Shown one piece after another: positions 23,415 to 46,037 of a stretch of DNA of 64,000 nt. The stretch comes from Gibbula magus (lineage: Eukaryota; Mollusca; Gastropoda; Trochida; Trochidae), in the NCBI GenBank assembly GCA_936450465.1, contig OW388300.1, positions 50,333,378-50,397,377 on the forward strand, read 5' to 3'. The notes beneath the pieces were generated by a model. That model made no database searches. It was given only the letters and a program-made list of their open reading frames with translations, and was not told the origin of the DNA. The position numbers and the translations under genes are program-made. Numbering within the stretch: position 1 is the first letter of the stretch; each line of letters opens with the position of its first letter.

Positions 23415-24640
23415 TATCCCCCGACACATGTTTAGCGCAAAGCGGGGGATATAGTATTCGGCTGTGTCCGTCCGTACGTCCGTACAAAATGGAATACCCG
23501 GTAACTCAAAAACTATTCACTGGATTCTTTTCATATTATGCATATGGGTTCATCATAGGTAGAGTAATGTTCCTACAGAGGTTTGTGACCTTGATCTTCA
23601 TTTCAAGGTCACAACTAGACTGTCATTTTACCCTTGTCAGCGGGATATCTCAATAACCATTAGCTGGATTCTCTTCATAATTTACACATAGCTTCTCCAA
23701 GGAAAGACGACGGGTTGATTAGATTTTGGTGACCTTGACATTATTTTCAAGGTCACAGCGGAACTTTGATATTTTTCGACATTTTAATGTACATGTAAAG
23801 CTTGACAGCGGGATATCTCAAGAACCACTCACCAGAATTCCATCATTTCTTACATAGAGCACCTTCTAGGGAAGACGACGGGCTGATTAGATTTTGGTGA
23901 CCTTGACATTATCTTCAAAGTCACAGCGGAACTTTGATATTTTTCGACATGTTAATGTACATGTAAAGCTTGTCAGCAGGATATCTCAAGAACCACTCAC
24001 CAGAATTCCATCATTTCTTACATGAGCACCTTCTAGGGAAGACGACGGGCTGATTAGATTTTGGTGACCTTGACATTATTTTCAAGGTCACAGCGAAACT
24101 TTGAATTTTTCGACATGTTAATGTACATGTAAAGCTTGTCAGCGGGATATCTCAGGAACCATTCACTGGAATTCCATCATTTCTTACATAGAGCACCTTC
24201 TAGGGAAGACGACGGGCTGATTAGATTTTGGTGACCTTGACATTATTTTCAAGGTCACAGCGGAACTTTGATATTTTTTACATGTTAATGTACATGTAAA
24301 GCTTGTCAGCAGAATATCTCAAGAACCATTCGCCGGAATTTCATCATGTCTTACACAAAGCAAAATGACTGATCAGATTTTGGTGACCTTGACATTATTC
24401 TCAAGGTCACAGTGGAATTAAATTTTTTGACATGTTAATGTGCATGTAAAGGTTGTCAGCGGGATATCTCAAGAACCATTCAGCGGAATTCCATCATATC
24501 TTACGTAATGCACCTCCTAGGTCACAGTGCAGCTTTGACTTTTTCAACATGTTTGACAGTCGGTTTTGCTGATCTTGACATTATTTTTAAATTTTGAAGT
24601 ATTAATTTGCGGTGGGGGATCATGTCACCTTGTTCTTGTT
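23415..24640. repeat. GGGGGATATAG-headed repeat with ~167-bp tandem units
   Basis: Its head is a hairpin-like TATCCCCCGACAC, then AGCGGGGGATATAG and TCCGTCCGTACGTCCG; its tail is GCGGTGGGGGATCA. It holds about five internal units of ~167 bp, marked by GTGACCTTGACATTAT starts at 23729, 23897, 24064, 24231 and 24383. Each carries a GTGACCTTGA-N8-TCAAGGTCAC palindrome or a close variant. Non-coding. Confidence 0.85.
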
Positions 24641-24735
24641 GTCTTTTTCACTGGTCAAATTACAACATCACAACACTTTTCACAATCTTATAAATATTTT
24701 GCTGAGGGTTCATAGAAATTTTAAGTAGGAAAATG

Positions 24736-25282
24736 TTAAAGGATAGATGAAATGCGAAACCTTTTGAAAATGCTCACTGAGGCGTGACTGTGATAAGCAA
24801 TAGACGGGGCTTCTCCGCCGATGTCTCGTTAATTAATTAATGATAATTATCACTGCCGCTAAATGAATTTATGAGGTGTATTACATCGCCAAAAAGACAT
24901 GTTTATGTAATAATTGTGTAATTGTCATCTGCGGAATTACCTAGTTGGATATCTAAACATTCGATATATGGAAAATTTAAGTTGGTTTATAGAAGATATC
25001 TTTGTGAAATTAACAATCAAAATGTTGCGAAATTACGTTGAATTGTGACTATCGCTGAAAATCAAATTCCTCCACATACGTCACAGAAGTCATCCCTTCA
25101 CGGGTAACACCCCCGCAGACTTTCATTCTGGTCGCCGGGGCTAAATCAGGCGGTTTTTTAAAAAGCCGTATATAAGTAATTTGTGGACCGATTTCAGAAA
25201 TTTAAAATCGAGCAATTGTCAAATTGACATCCCATTTTAATGAATCCGATTTGGACCATATGTCATTTCATCCATCCTTTAA
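24736..25282. mobile_element. TTAAAGG MITE (T2/Kolobok-type), second family
   Basis: It begins TTAAAGGATAGATGAAATG and ends CATTTCATCCATCCTTTAA, inverted termini with one mismatch, TTAA at both edges and a 547-bp non-coding interior. The interior differs from the elements at 21911 and 48649, so this is a separate family with the same terminal signature. Confidence 0.75.
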
Positions 25283-27122
25283 CATGGTCATTTATTTACA
25301 TGTTTTGCATTTTTACATTACATTTTCTTTGTTTTTATTTATCAACAAATGTGCGCTTGTCTTTATCAAGTTGTGAAATGTAAAGTCATCAAAATATTAA
25401 CTTCATTAATATATTGCAATTTGACTGTATTTTAATTGTGTATAAATAGCATATACCGGTATGTGTAAACGGGAATATCGATCCTCTCGTATTTTGTTTC
25501 CACAAAAAATACCCCGATAGAACATTTATTCACCACATTACCCCAAATTAAAATCTATACCTTGGGTCTAACAATTAATTCAGGCTATTATTTATTAAGT
25601 GTTGTTTTTAAACTATCATCCTGGCAGCTGAGTACCTAATTGTAAATTTATGTCAAATTCTAAGCATTAATTCAAACAAAGTTTAATTGTTCAAGAGATT
25701 GCTCTATTTTCATTGAACAAATCTGTAACTCGGGACCTCGTTGTTCATATTGAGAATTAGGGTTACTACAGTTTGCTCAAGAGCAATAGTTGAAATAATT
25801 TTGTTGTGAATATTGGATTTTGATCATTGAAAAATTGTCACTGAAGTCTGAAGCTTCGCATTATTATAGCTCAGTTAAAAAGTTTTCATTTTCTGTACGG
25901 GTCAGTTATGTCACACAACTGGTGAACGAAATAATAATTATTGGTCAGCGAGTGCATGGTTGGTGAGAAAAGATTTCAGAAATAATCTACCACAAACCAG
26001 ATGAACCATGAAAAAATGAAACTTTAATAAATAATTATATTATATATGTTTCATGTAAGACATTTAATATTGTGGAGAAGAAGATATCAAAAACATTATC
26101 AACAATCAATTATCTATTGCCTCTCTCTCAAAGCTGTCAACTATATCCTGAAGAGGATCCTGACAGCTATACCTTACAGATACAGATACAGAAATACAAT
26201 TGAAAATGTTTTTATTTTTTAAATGTAATTTTGACTTCAAAAAGGATCGAATTTGTCAGTTCTTTTATGCTTTTGTCTATGACGCCTCGATATCAATCTT
26301 CTCGAAGGTTATAAACCGATGTTGTCTGAATGTACTCTGCATGCATTCGGAAAACATCGTATTCGTAATTGCATATACTACCGATGTGGGGTTTTCGAGT
26401 TTAAAAAAACAGCTATGTACGTTCTCAATGTTTCCCACTGGGCACCGTAAACATGGCCGCCAGTGCGTTGTTTACATTCACAACGGATAAAAAAATTGAT
26501 ACATACCATTAACGTTTTCGTTTTGAATGATAAGAACCACAATGTAGATCATACTTCAGTTGTACAATATTATGAGACGCAATTTTATAGTTGCAGGTAC
26601 GTTTAAAGACTCCGATGAAAGCAAAACGTGGAGAATGAAATTTTATGTCAAATATTGAAAATCGACAAAACATTGTGAATAAAATCATTAGAATCATTAG
26701 AACTCTTGGCTTTATTCCAGGTTCATGTTTTACATTAAGTACAGTTTGTATTTAAAAAATATATATAATGCAATTGTAATGTAATGTATCGTCATTTTAT
26801 TTAAAGGTCGGATTTGACAGTCATTGCTTGTATCTGTACTATATCCTATTTTATTTTCCACGGTACGTGTTTAATTTCCCCACTTACAACCAAAAAATAT
26901 TTTTGTACAAATACCAAGCAAATGAAGTGTGATTTATGTTTGATTTTTATTTGATGTACAAAATTCAAATGCGATACCCTTGAACATTTATATTAATACA
27001 ATTACAGGAGATGTTATTGTTCATTATAATGTTAATATCATGAACCTAGAAAAATCAATAAAGCTTACAGTATGTTGTCATTCCAATATCTTATAAAAAA
27101 TATCATAAATAAAGTTTAGAAA
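25283..27122. other. Intergenic region between ABCB6 and CCDC148
   Basis: No supported gene. Positions 25333-25523 are a dispersed repeat shared with 61004-61181 (both contain TGTCTTTATCAAGTTGTGA and TACCCCGATAGAAC). The 3' part should contain the CCDC148 promoter; the relatively GC-rich patch at about 26440-26480 (CATGGCCGCCAGTGCG) is a possible core but is unproven. Confidence 0.45.
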
Positions 27123-27177
27123 ATGGATGAAGATTACCGGGACAAAACTTTGAGGAGTTGATGAACACAAAAACAAG

Positions 27178-27181
<4 letters not shown>
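27123..27181 (+). promoter_or_regulatory. Two overlapping upstream ORFs before CCDC148 start
   Basis: uORF1 runs 27123-27161 (12 codons plus stop). Its TGA shares its last base with the ATG of uORF2 (27161-27181, 6 codons plus stop). The TGA of uORF2 overlaps the CCDC148 ATG as ATGA (27178-27181). The three ORFs thus form a stop/start chain. It matters only if the transcript starts upstream of 27123, which the sequence does not show. Confidence 0.5.
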
Positions 27182-37823
<10,642 letters not shown>

Positions 37824-40127
37824 CTCTGTAATCTGTTCCTAAATGGTCAAGACATAACCCTGGCCCTGCACCTCCTGGAATATCCTGAAAATAAGCTGGA
37901 TCACATTTAGCAAGTGGTCAATGCCAGATATTCTCTCTGTAACAAGTGATTTCTGTAACTGTGCCACTCCGGATGGTTTACTACTGATTGATTCAGTGTC
38001 AACACAGTCTGCTTCCTCTGTGATCCTCCAGATGTGAGTCTCATTAGTCACTAACCACACTGAAATGGATTGCCAAGTATCTATGCAGCTGGCTGAGGGT
38101 CAATAGGGTTACCAGTGGTGCAGCCACTTCATACATGGAAAAGACATGAATCAAAAGTTTTTTGACGTCATCTTCATCATTCATCACCACTGCTTATGTT
38201 GTCACACTGTTGGGTGACATGCTTATTCAGCAGAGAAAACTGCAAAGGTCATTTTGTTCACATATGGAAAAGATCATAAAAAAGTAATGCAATCAGTTAC
38301 TACATAGAAAAAAAACAAAAAATCTCTCAAAAGTTTGAGAGATGGTCAACATGTACCCTCAACATTTACCATCGTTCATGTCCTCACATCTTTGTTGGGT
38401 GACATGCTTGCTTACAAATCATTCAACCTGAAACAAAATACCAGTAATTACAAAAATATTTCAAGGTACTTCCTAAAAACTCAAAACCAAAATTCCTGTA
38501 GAGGATCACCATGCTTGACGTGGAGCACAGGATGAAAAACACATCAACCAAACATGATCAACCCAACCAACCATAACAGAAACAGTGAAAATGTTATCAA
38601 GGAAGTGGAAAGTGTCTTCCATGGAATAGTTTTTGTTCTGATAGTTCCAAGATAATACATGTTTCATTTGGATCATGACAAACCATAATGTTGAAAGATT
38701 GACATTGTAATGATGTCTTTTTTTTAGCTTACTCTGTGATAGAATAAATCAGACCAATCTCATTAAAATCAGATAAAATTTAACACTCTTACTCCCTTGA
38801 TGGAGCTAAGAAATCATTAGCCTTTGAATGGTTGAATTAGTGGAAGGTGGAAGGTCACAGAGAAAGATCACAAGACGACTTCTGTAGATCAGAACTCAAA
38901 CAGAAATATAGAGAGGTACAAGTTTAATGGGTTTGAGGTACGAGTTTAATGAGTATGCAAATCAGACCAGTTGAGATTTTATTATGCAAAATGCAGACTA
39001 TGCAAAAGTATCTATAATTTTATTTATGAACTATTGTCTTGTACAAGTTTTAAATTTTAAAATGTTTTATTTTCTACTTTTACTGCAGATCATGATTATG
39101 TGATTGAGTATATTTCAAATATTAAATTCATCCTGAAAATGTAAACATATGCAGCTATGCCTTTAATGTTTTAATTGAACAGCATATATATTTAACAGTT
39201 CATTCTCATGATAATCTTATGGTCTATTGCTGATTTTGTTAACTTTATGACTTTTCCTGTTTATTGATTGATTGATGATCTTGTTTATGGAATTTAAACA
39301 ATTCTCATCTACTGCTGATAAAAATCTATTTTTGTGTTCCGTTTGATAATCGTTTAATACATTGATACCTATATTCATTAATGAGCAACAGTCTAACAAT
39401 CTGTAATGAAGACCATTAACCAGTGACAATCTAATATATCATCACTGACCAATAACATCAACTACTTTCCAATCATTCCTTTCATTGTAAGCAAATGAGA
39501 ATAAATTAGGTTTAACACATTATTGCCATGTCACTCATGAAATTTACCCATGACACTTGATGAAATAAACCTGATATTAAACAAACTCCATTAAATAACC
39601 TATCTTGTTTATGATGTTGTACAGAAAACATAGATAAGAAAAAAATGTACCTTTTATAACCTCCATCTTTTATTTTTTTCACTTATGCAACAAGACCAAG
39701 AAGCAATTATCCAATTCAATGTATGATTTACTTGTAATACAGCCTTTATGAATTTGAATTATGCAACCACATATTTGCTGTGATGTCATGCAGTTTATTC
39801 ATTCCTTTTGTTATATTTTGATGTAATGCAAATGTTATCTTGTAGCCATTGATAAAACATAACACATAAAATTATGTTATTATCTTGTTCTTTATTGAAT
39901 TATACCAAGTTCTGCAAGGACAATTAATTTTGAGTTACTCGTAAATGTCACGCAAGGTCATCAACATGTTTTGAATATTTCTCATCCCCACATAGCTTTG
40001 AAGAGGTGCAGAAAGCAGAAAAAAGTTTTAATTTAATTGTTTAATTAATTGTAAACTTAATTTGATTATTTCTTTTACAGAAATACTTTGCAAATTAATT
40101 TGTCATGACCAACCAAAGTTCCCAAGT
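37824..40127 (+). other. CCDC148 3'UTR and downstream AT-rich DNA
   Basis: No coding sequence recognised. The first plausible polyadenylation hexamer in a good setting is AATAAA at 38743. Beyond it, to 40127, the DNA is AT-rich without repeats I can pair. Confidence 0.4.
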
Positions 40128-40299
40128 CATAACTCGCACCATTCTCCATCACTGGCTGATATGAGCGCCTTTAAATGACTTCTTGTGCGAAACAAGATGA
40201 CATAGGAAGATGAAATTTTCAGAATAACATGTTTGTTACAAGCACTAGAATTCTGATACATATACCTTTTCCAGCAGTTATAATTGCATATTTAATTGC

Positions 40300-41890
40300 A
40301 CCTAACAAGGACACAGACGGCAGGACGATACCAGGTCAAGAACTCAATAGAACTCCTGGGGGAAAATCTGACCAACTACCATATCCACAGGGCCTCCAAC
40401 GCGACAGGAAGTGGGAAAAGAAATACATGCCATGCAATCTTGCAAAGCCCCCGGACATGACAAAACATGCCGAAATGCTAATGGAAGATGTGGAAACAAG
40501 GCTGTTTGAAAACGCCGCTAATGGCTGCAATACTGCCGAAGCGGCGTTAAACAATAACTCACTCACTCACTGTTTGAAAACATCTTGGAAAATGAGACCA
40601 TACCGGACAGATTGGTGCAAATTCCTAATTGTGATAATCCCAAAGTAAGGAGACCTCCGCAACTGCGACAACTGGAGAGGTGTAACACTTCGGTCAACCC
40701 GAAGCAGGACTGCCTACTTGTACACTTTTTGAGTATTTTGTACACTTGACAGTCCTAAATATGACTGTACACTAATGTTGCAAATTGTAATCTCTTTGTG
40801 GAATTTTAATTAAAATTTAAAAAATACATTTCTGTTTTGAGTAATGGAGTTCTGAACTGTTACAGAGTTACGTTATAACTAAGTTCCAGAGTAAACCCCA
40901 TTAAACAAAATCAGACGTCAAACCACAGCATGAAATCTTGGAACTAACAGTATGTTACTAACTTCATCGATTTGTACACCTAAAATTGCAAAATACTCCA
41001 ACATTGCTATGTATCTACACATAACCTGACAGGAGGGTAGACAGCTCTGCCAAAGCAAGGTCTTATGTAAAGTCCTACTGAACAGAATCTCTAACATCGA
41101 GCAAGCAGGATTCAGAAAGGGAAAGGGGTGTACAGATCAGAGATTCATTCTCCAGAACATCATCCAACAGAGCATTGAATGGAAGACGCACCTGTAAGTC
41201 AGTTTCGCCGAGATCAAGTCTGTGGCAGATTGTTAGTTCATATGGCATACCACCAAAACTAATCAACATCATCAAATGCTTCTATGAAGACTTCGAGAGT
41301 GCTGTGCTCCTAAATAATAATCCTTCCGTATGGTTTGCAGTATCATCTGGCGTAAAACAAGACTGTATCATGTCTCAATTCCTTTCCTAACTGTCATTGA
41401 CATGGTTATGAGAACAACTGATGCGAATTACTATGGACGTTTACAACATCACTTGAAGATCTTGATTTAGCAGACTGCATTGCCTTACTGAACCCCAGAC
41501 GGGACCATATGCAGGATAAAACAGCCAGACTTTTCAAATTTACATCTCAAACTTCTTTATTATTTTCTTCTTTTTTTTTAATAGTGTGAAAAGCAATGAC
41601 CCGAGGGCCTGTGGGCACGAGCTGCGTACCACAAACTACGAAACATCTGGAAGTCGAAGCAACTGAGTAGAACAACCAAGCTAGGAATGTATAACAGCAA
41701 TGTTAAGTCAATACTACTATATGGAAGCGAGTGCTGGAGAGTCACAGAGCAAAACAAGGGAAAACTGGCTGCATTTCAGCATGGTTGTCTCAGGCGCATC
41801 TGCAAGATCTATTGGCCTTACACGATATCGAACTCAGGCCTCCTGCACATGACAAAGAGCACTGAAAATTACATCTGGATTGATAATAGA
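40300..41890 (+). pseudogene. Degenerate LINE reverse transcriptase
   Basis: Fragments in successive frames match the order of a non-LTR retrotransposon ORF2. They are an early domain near 40400-40650; VLCKVLLNRISNIEQAGFRK then GCTDQRFILQ at 41065-41190; VSSYGIPPKLINIIKCFYED and GVKQDCIMSQF at 41230-41390; a remnant of the catalytic box reading LADCIALL at about 41465-41495 (the normal two adjacent Asp are reduced to one); and the C-terminal block NSNVKSILLYGSECW at 41695-41740. Stops, frameshifts and deletions separate the blocks, and about 350 bp (40690-41045) is foreign to it. A tail-like CGGCGTTAAACAATAACTCA is embedded at about 40545. Confidence 0.8.
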
Positions 41891-44195
41891 AACATATTAT
41901 TATAACCTACATGTATGTATGACTTTTTCGACACTGAGCCTTGTATCAATATAATAATGACCTTAGAAAACACCTACTTCTCAACAAAATACAACACGAA
42001 ATACATCTGTCGGAGAAAGTCAGTTCAGAATGTCTTTGTTGTTTAAAGACGTAATCACAAGTTTCAAACATCACAGTATGATGCTTTTGTGTTAATGTTA
42101 GCTCAAACACACTTCGGATGTTGACATCGTATTTTCAATAATGTTGTTTGGCGGGAAACTATGACAGAAGTAAAAAAAAAGAGAGGAGATATGTAATTAT
42201 AAAACAAGATGATGCCGACATTAATAACCTTCCTGGGACTAAAATGTATTAACGCAACACTACTGCAGGACGTCACCGAACAAAGCAAGATAGATTACGA
42301 TATTCCAAAACAACGATTTTTTTAAAAGACGTGTTTTCCAGGATTATGAACAGATAATCTTTTCAGTTAGTTTAGTTGGCTTCTGAGGACATGGTGTAAG
42401 GTAAAAGATAGAAAGTGTAATATCCCGAGAGAGGAGAGATTGTTCCCCCACTGTATCATCCTTGTAATCGAAGATGTTCTTCACGTTTCGCTTATTTGCC
42501 CATTCTATAAAGATCTTCAAAATATTTTACCTAAGTTTTTCTAGAACTACCCATTAGAAAGAAAGTGTGTCCAGCTGAACTGAACGCCAAAAGAAATGTT
42601 ACACCTCTTTGAATTTGAATATCATACAAAAGTTACGTGTTCAGAGGAATTTGCTTTGTTGTGTTGTAATACTCCATCAGTTTAGTTTTTATGATAAAAT
42701 AGCAGACCTGTAACTTAAATGGTAAATACGTTATCGCCAGTTCTTCATGGGTCTGGTCAATTGTCCTATTTCCGATCATGCACAAAAACAACAAAATCAT
42801 AGAATAATCATTAGTTTAATGAAAAATGGTATGTGATCAGTATCTGGTATGTCCGCCATTGGCATTCAAACATGCCTGAACTCTTCGTCTCAAATGTTTT
42901 ATCATTTTGTGTCATGATATGGAGATTATGTCTGCACCATTTGAATTGGAAGATCAGAGTCACCTTCTCTTCAAGATCCATGCAGAACTTGTGTATATGT
43001 TATGCACTTACACTGGACAATGTTGGTGTTCATGGACGTTACAATGTTATGCCAAGTGATTGTGCTTTATCTTTAGAAAATGCGAGGTCTTCAACATCAA
43101 ACAACACAAATAGGGTCACAGGGGTCACAACATTAAAAATCTGTTTTCATCTTCTTCATCAGTCAAAGCTCTAGAAAGACAACATGGATTGTAAATTGTA
43201 GATTTGGTGACCCCTTGATCCCAAATATTGATCACAGGGATCACAACCTAAGAAAATATTAAAGCTCTTCACTTCAGTCAATATAGAGACTAAGGGGAGT
43301 TATCCCTTGAAAACTTATCTTTATTTGGTGAGTTCTAACATGTGTAACCGGTCTTGTCGGGGCAAGAAGCAACAACCAACAAGTGATCACGGGGTGCAAG
43401 GATGTATTCCTCTCGTGCAACGCGTGCACACTATGGATATTCGACACCCTGTAAAACACAATTTCATACAATATAAAATCCATCAAAACATCACATAAAT
43501 ACACATAATTTATACATATAATCTCTCATCAAAGCATCACACAATATATAATAGTATGTAATCAATCACCACATATAAACATTACACTTGGTGATGGAGG
43601 ATAATTGATTAACTATCAATTACATTACACATGACAATAAATACATCGTTACAATGGATAGGCGTTTCATGACACACATACCAATCAAGGGAGATAATTC
43701 ATGTCTTAGCTCCATTTCACTTTAACAATAATGAATACCAGTGAAATACAACACAAACTATTTACAATTACTAATTATCACATTGTGTGTGAAAAATTGG
43801 TTGTTGAGAAAGAGAAGTTGAGACTTGAAAACTAAGAACAATTGTATGTAATGAGAGTGTGCTGTAATTTATTTTGTAAAACAATCCCTTTGTAAGTTTT
43901 ATCATATTTCATGTAAGTAAGCGGGAATCTTAAAGACCTACAGTTTTGATGTGTCAATCCTAGTATGTCTTTTTCATTAAAAGAACTTCATTTATTAATA
44001 TTATGTTTTATTATTTACAGCCTGATGAGCTACAAAGCCAATGGCTCTAAAACAATTTTTTTTTTTAAACACTCTATTACCAGTCTTTCGTTACAATTTA
44101 AATTTTTTAGAATTCCTATTTTCACCGGTTTCGTAACAATACTATGACTGGGGACTGTATTGTCTCATATACCAGTCATACAATGAACGGTTTAA
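41891..44195. other. No gene recognised
   Basis: The longest ORF (113 codons, 42833-43174) has no protein signature I recognise. GAGTTATCCCTTGA at about 43300 and TCAAGGGAGATAATTC at about 43686 form imperfect inverted ends and may delimit a ~400-bp MITE. The remainder is AT-rich. Confidence 0.4.
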
Positions 44196-44554
44196 TACAA
44201 GGGGCGTTCAATAACAATTCCCCTGACCAACTTCTCTTTACCGGAAGAAGTAGAAATTTCACATGTGATTTGTAGCATGTCTCCATAGGTCAAGTGATGT
44301 CTCATACTTGTAAAATATTCATTCTTTCTGTCACAGGTAGAGTAGAGTAAGGTGTAAAATGGAGGCTTTTGAGTACAGAGCGGTTATCAGGTTTTTATTC
44401 TTGAAGGGTCGTACACCAAAGGAGACTTTTGATGAGATGAAAGAAACGTATGGAGGGGATGCCCCATCGTATGACGTTGTCAAACACTGGCATCGTCAGT
44501 GTGGTCGGACCTCGGTGGAAACAGCTTTAATTCCAGGTCGACCCCAGTCAGCCA

Positions 44555-45111
44555 CATCCTCGATAATCCAGCGCTATTGTTCCGATAAATCTACACACAA
44601 GCGCTGGAAAACAGTAAGGGTATTTATCCTTAACCTAGTTACCTCCTCTTGGGTCCATGTTATCCAATCAGAAACGAAACGCAGACACTATCTGCGTAAA
44701 CAACTCGACCAATCAAAACGCATCACTACCGTTGTTTATAGAAACAAACATAGCGCCGGCCGACTCACTCGATTACGATAAAGTTTGTAACACATTCAGC
44801 GTAGAAAACCTGACAGAAACTCAAAAGAATGTTTTAAGAAGTCTGTACGAGAAGAAGGGTGTATTCATGTCCATCAAAACGGGTGGAGGTAAATGATAAA
44901 AAAATCCCTGTACTGCGAAAGCCAAGATCCTGACACGAGAGTGCTTGTTATTTCACCCTTGATTTCAAGTGATCTCATTGGTTGTTAGAAAGCAAGCGTT
45001 TCGCTGAGTCATTGCGAAGGGAGGTAACTTGGTTGAGGATAAATACCCTTACTGTTTTCCAGCGCTTGTGTGTAGATTTATCGGAACAATAGCGCTGGAT
45101 TATCGAGTATG
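44555..45111. mobile_element. Gene-capturing non-autonomous DNA transposon (Pack-MULE-like) inside the mariner
   Basis: A 557-bp element flanked by an exact 9-bp direct repeat AGTCAGCCA (44546-44554 and 45112-45120). Its termini CATCCTCGATAATCCAGCGC and the reverse complement of GCGCTGGATTATCGAGTATG match except at base 4. The inverted repeats extend about 92 bp with three mismatches, so the insertion is young. Long TIRs plus a 9-bp target duplication fit Mutator-like elements; P-type or an unnamed superfamily is an alternative. The interior carries part of a helicase gene. Removing the insert and one repeat copy restores a contiguous mariner coding junction, which confirms the boundaries. 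Confidence 0.85.
44770..44985 (+). pseudogene. Captured RecQ-like helicase fragment
   Basis: The frame ending at 44896 reads FSVENLTETQKNVLRSLYEK then VFMSIKTGGGK, matching the Q-motif region and Walker A (motif I) of RecQ-family helicases. After a short frame disruption a second frame reads SLYCESQDPDTRVLVISPLI (about 44900-44965), matching the segment that follows Walker A and motif Ia. Roughly 70 residues of helicase are present, so no activity is possible. Two CCAAT boxes (CCAATCAG about 44658, CCAATCAA about 44710) precede it, so promoter sequence may have been captured too. Confidence 0.65.
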
Positions 45112-46037
45112 AGTCAGCCATTGATGATGACTCTATCAGGCAAGTGGAAGCTGCAATTTTGGAGATCGCCGAATTACTGTCCGTCACCTTCCCCAAGATG
45201 TCAAGATAAGTGTGGGATCTGTGGAAAAAATCATTCATAACCATTTGCACATGCGGAAGTTGTCAGCTCGGTGGATACCCCGACTGCTCACACCTTTCCA
45301 AAAACAGGAACGAGTCGACTGCTCAAAAGCTCTTTTAGCAATGTGCCAAGAAAGCCAGGATAACTTTTTCGACAGACTAATCACACAGGATGAAACATGG
45401 GTCCATCACTATGACCCTGAAAGTAAAATCCAGTCAAAGCAGTGGAAGCATCTTCAGTCAACACCCCCTAATAAGGCATGGGTCCAGTCCTCGGCAGGCA
45501 AGGTTATGCTCACCGTATTTTGGGATCAGCATGGTGTAATCTTGATGGATTTTTTGGAAAGGGCTACCACAATTACTGAGGCATACTACGCTAGTTTGCT
45601 GCAAAATTGCGGCAAGCTATCAACACCGAGAGACGCGGTATGCTCACTTAAGGTGTCCGCCTGCTTCAGGACAATGCTCCTGTCCACAACTCACGTGTAG
45701 CTCAGACAGAAGCGCAGACCTGCGGCTATAAAATACTTCCTCACTCAACGTATTCTCCTGACCTTGCACCATCTGATTTCTCCCTCTTCCCAAACATGAA
45801 GTAATATTGAAAGGCACTCGTTTCCCTGATGATGAAACCCTCATTAATGAGGTCAAGTCCTGGCTTTTGACAAGATCTGATGCCTTTTATAAGAAAGGCC
45901 TAGAAGGCTGCATCAAGCGATGGGGGACATGTGTCACACTGTGCGATGCCTTGTAGAGAAAGACTAATGACCAGGTTTCGTTTCTTTCAGTGAAGTAGAA
46001 GTCCATCAGGGAAAATTTTTATTGAACGCCCCTCGTA

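Larger units (their letters stand above)
44359..45958 (+). pseudogene. Mariner transposase pseudogene
   Basis: The N-terminal helix-turn-helix part reads MEAFEYRAVIRFLFLKGRTP onwards, up to GRPQSA at 44553, where a gene-capture element interrupts it. The catalytic domain resumes at 45121. It shows DETWVHHYD (Asp codon 45389), QDNAPVHNS (Asp 45670) and YSPDLAPSD (Asp 45775). The last two Asp are separated by 34 residues, which defines DD34D mariner. One-base frameshifts near 45160 and 45605 and a TAA at about 45651 break the frame, as does the insertion. All three catalytic Asp codons survive but the gene cannot make a full transposase. Confidence 0.9.
44198..46035 (+). mobile_element. Mariner (DD34D) transposon, inactive, with internal insertion
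   Basis: Terminal inverted repeats: left CAAGGGGCGTTCAATAA, right TTATTGAACGCCCCTCG, flanked by TA (44196-44197 and 46036-46037). It is 1838 bp in all, or about 1.28 kb without the 557-bp insert at 44555-45111 and one copy of its 9-bp duplication, which is the usual mariner size. Tc1/mariner elements move by a cut-and-paste transposase encoded between the repeats. Confidence 0.93.

Noticed and set aside
42833..43174. 113-codon ORF on the + strand
   Set aside because: No family signature, no neighbouring exons in phase, and composition like surrounding non-coding DNA.
44880..44900. A GT donor at the end of the helicase Walker A (GGAG|GTAAAT), suggesting an exon boundary in the captured gene
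   Set aside because: The next bases, in another frame, continue the expected RecQ protein sequence, so a small frame disruption explains the stop better than an intron start.
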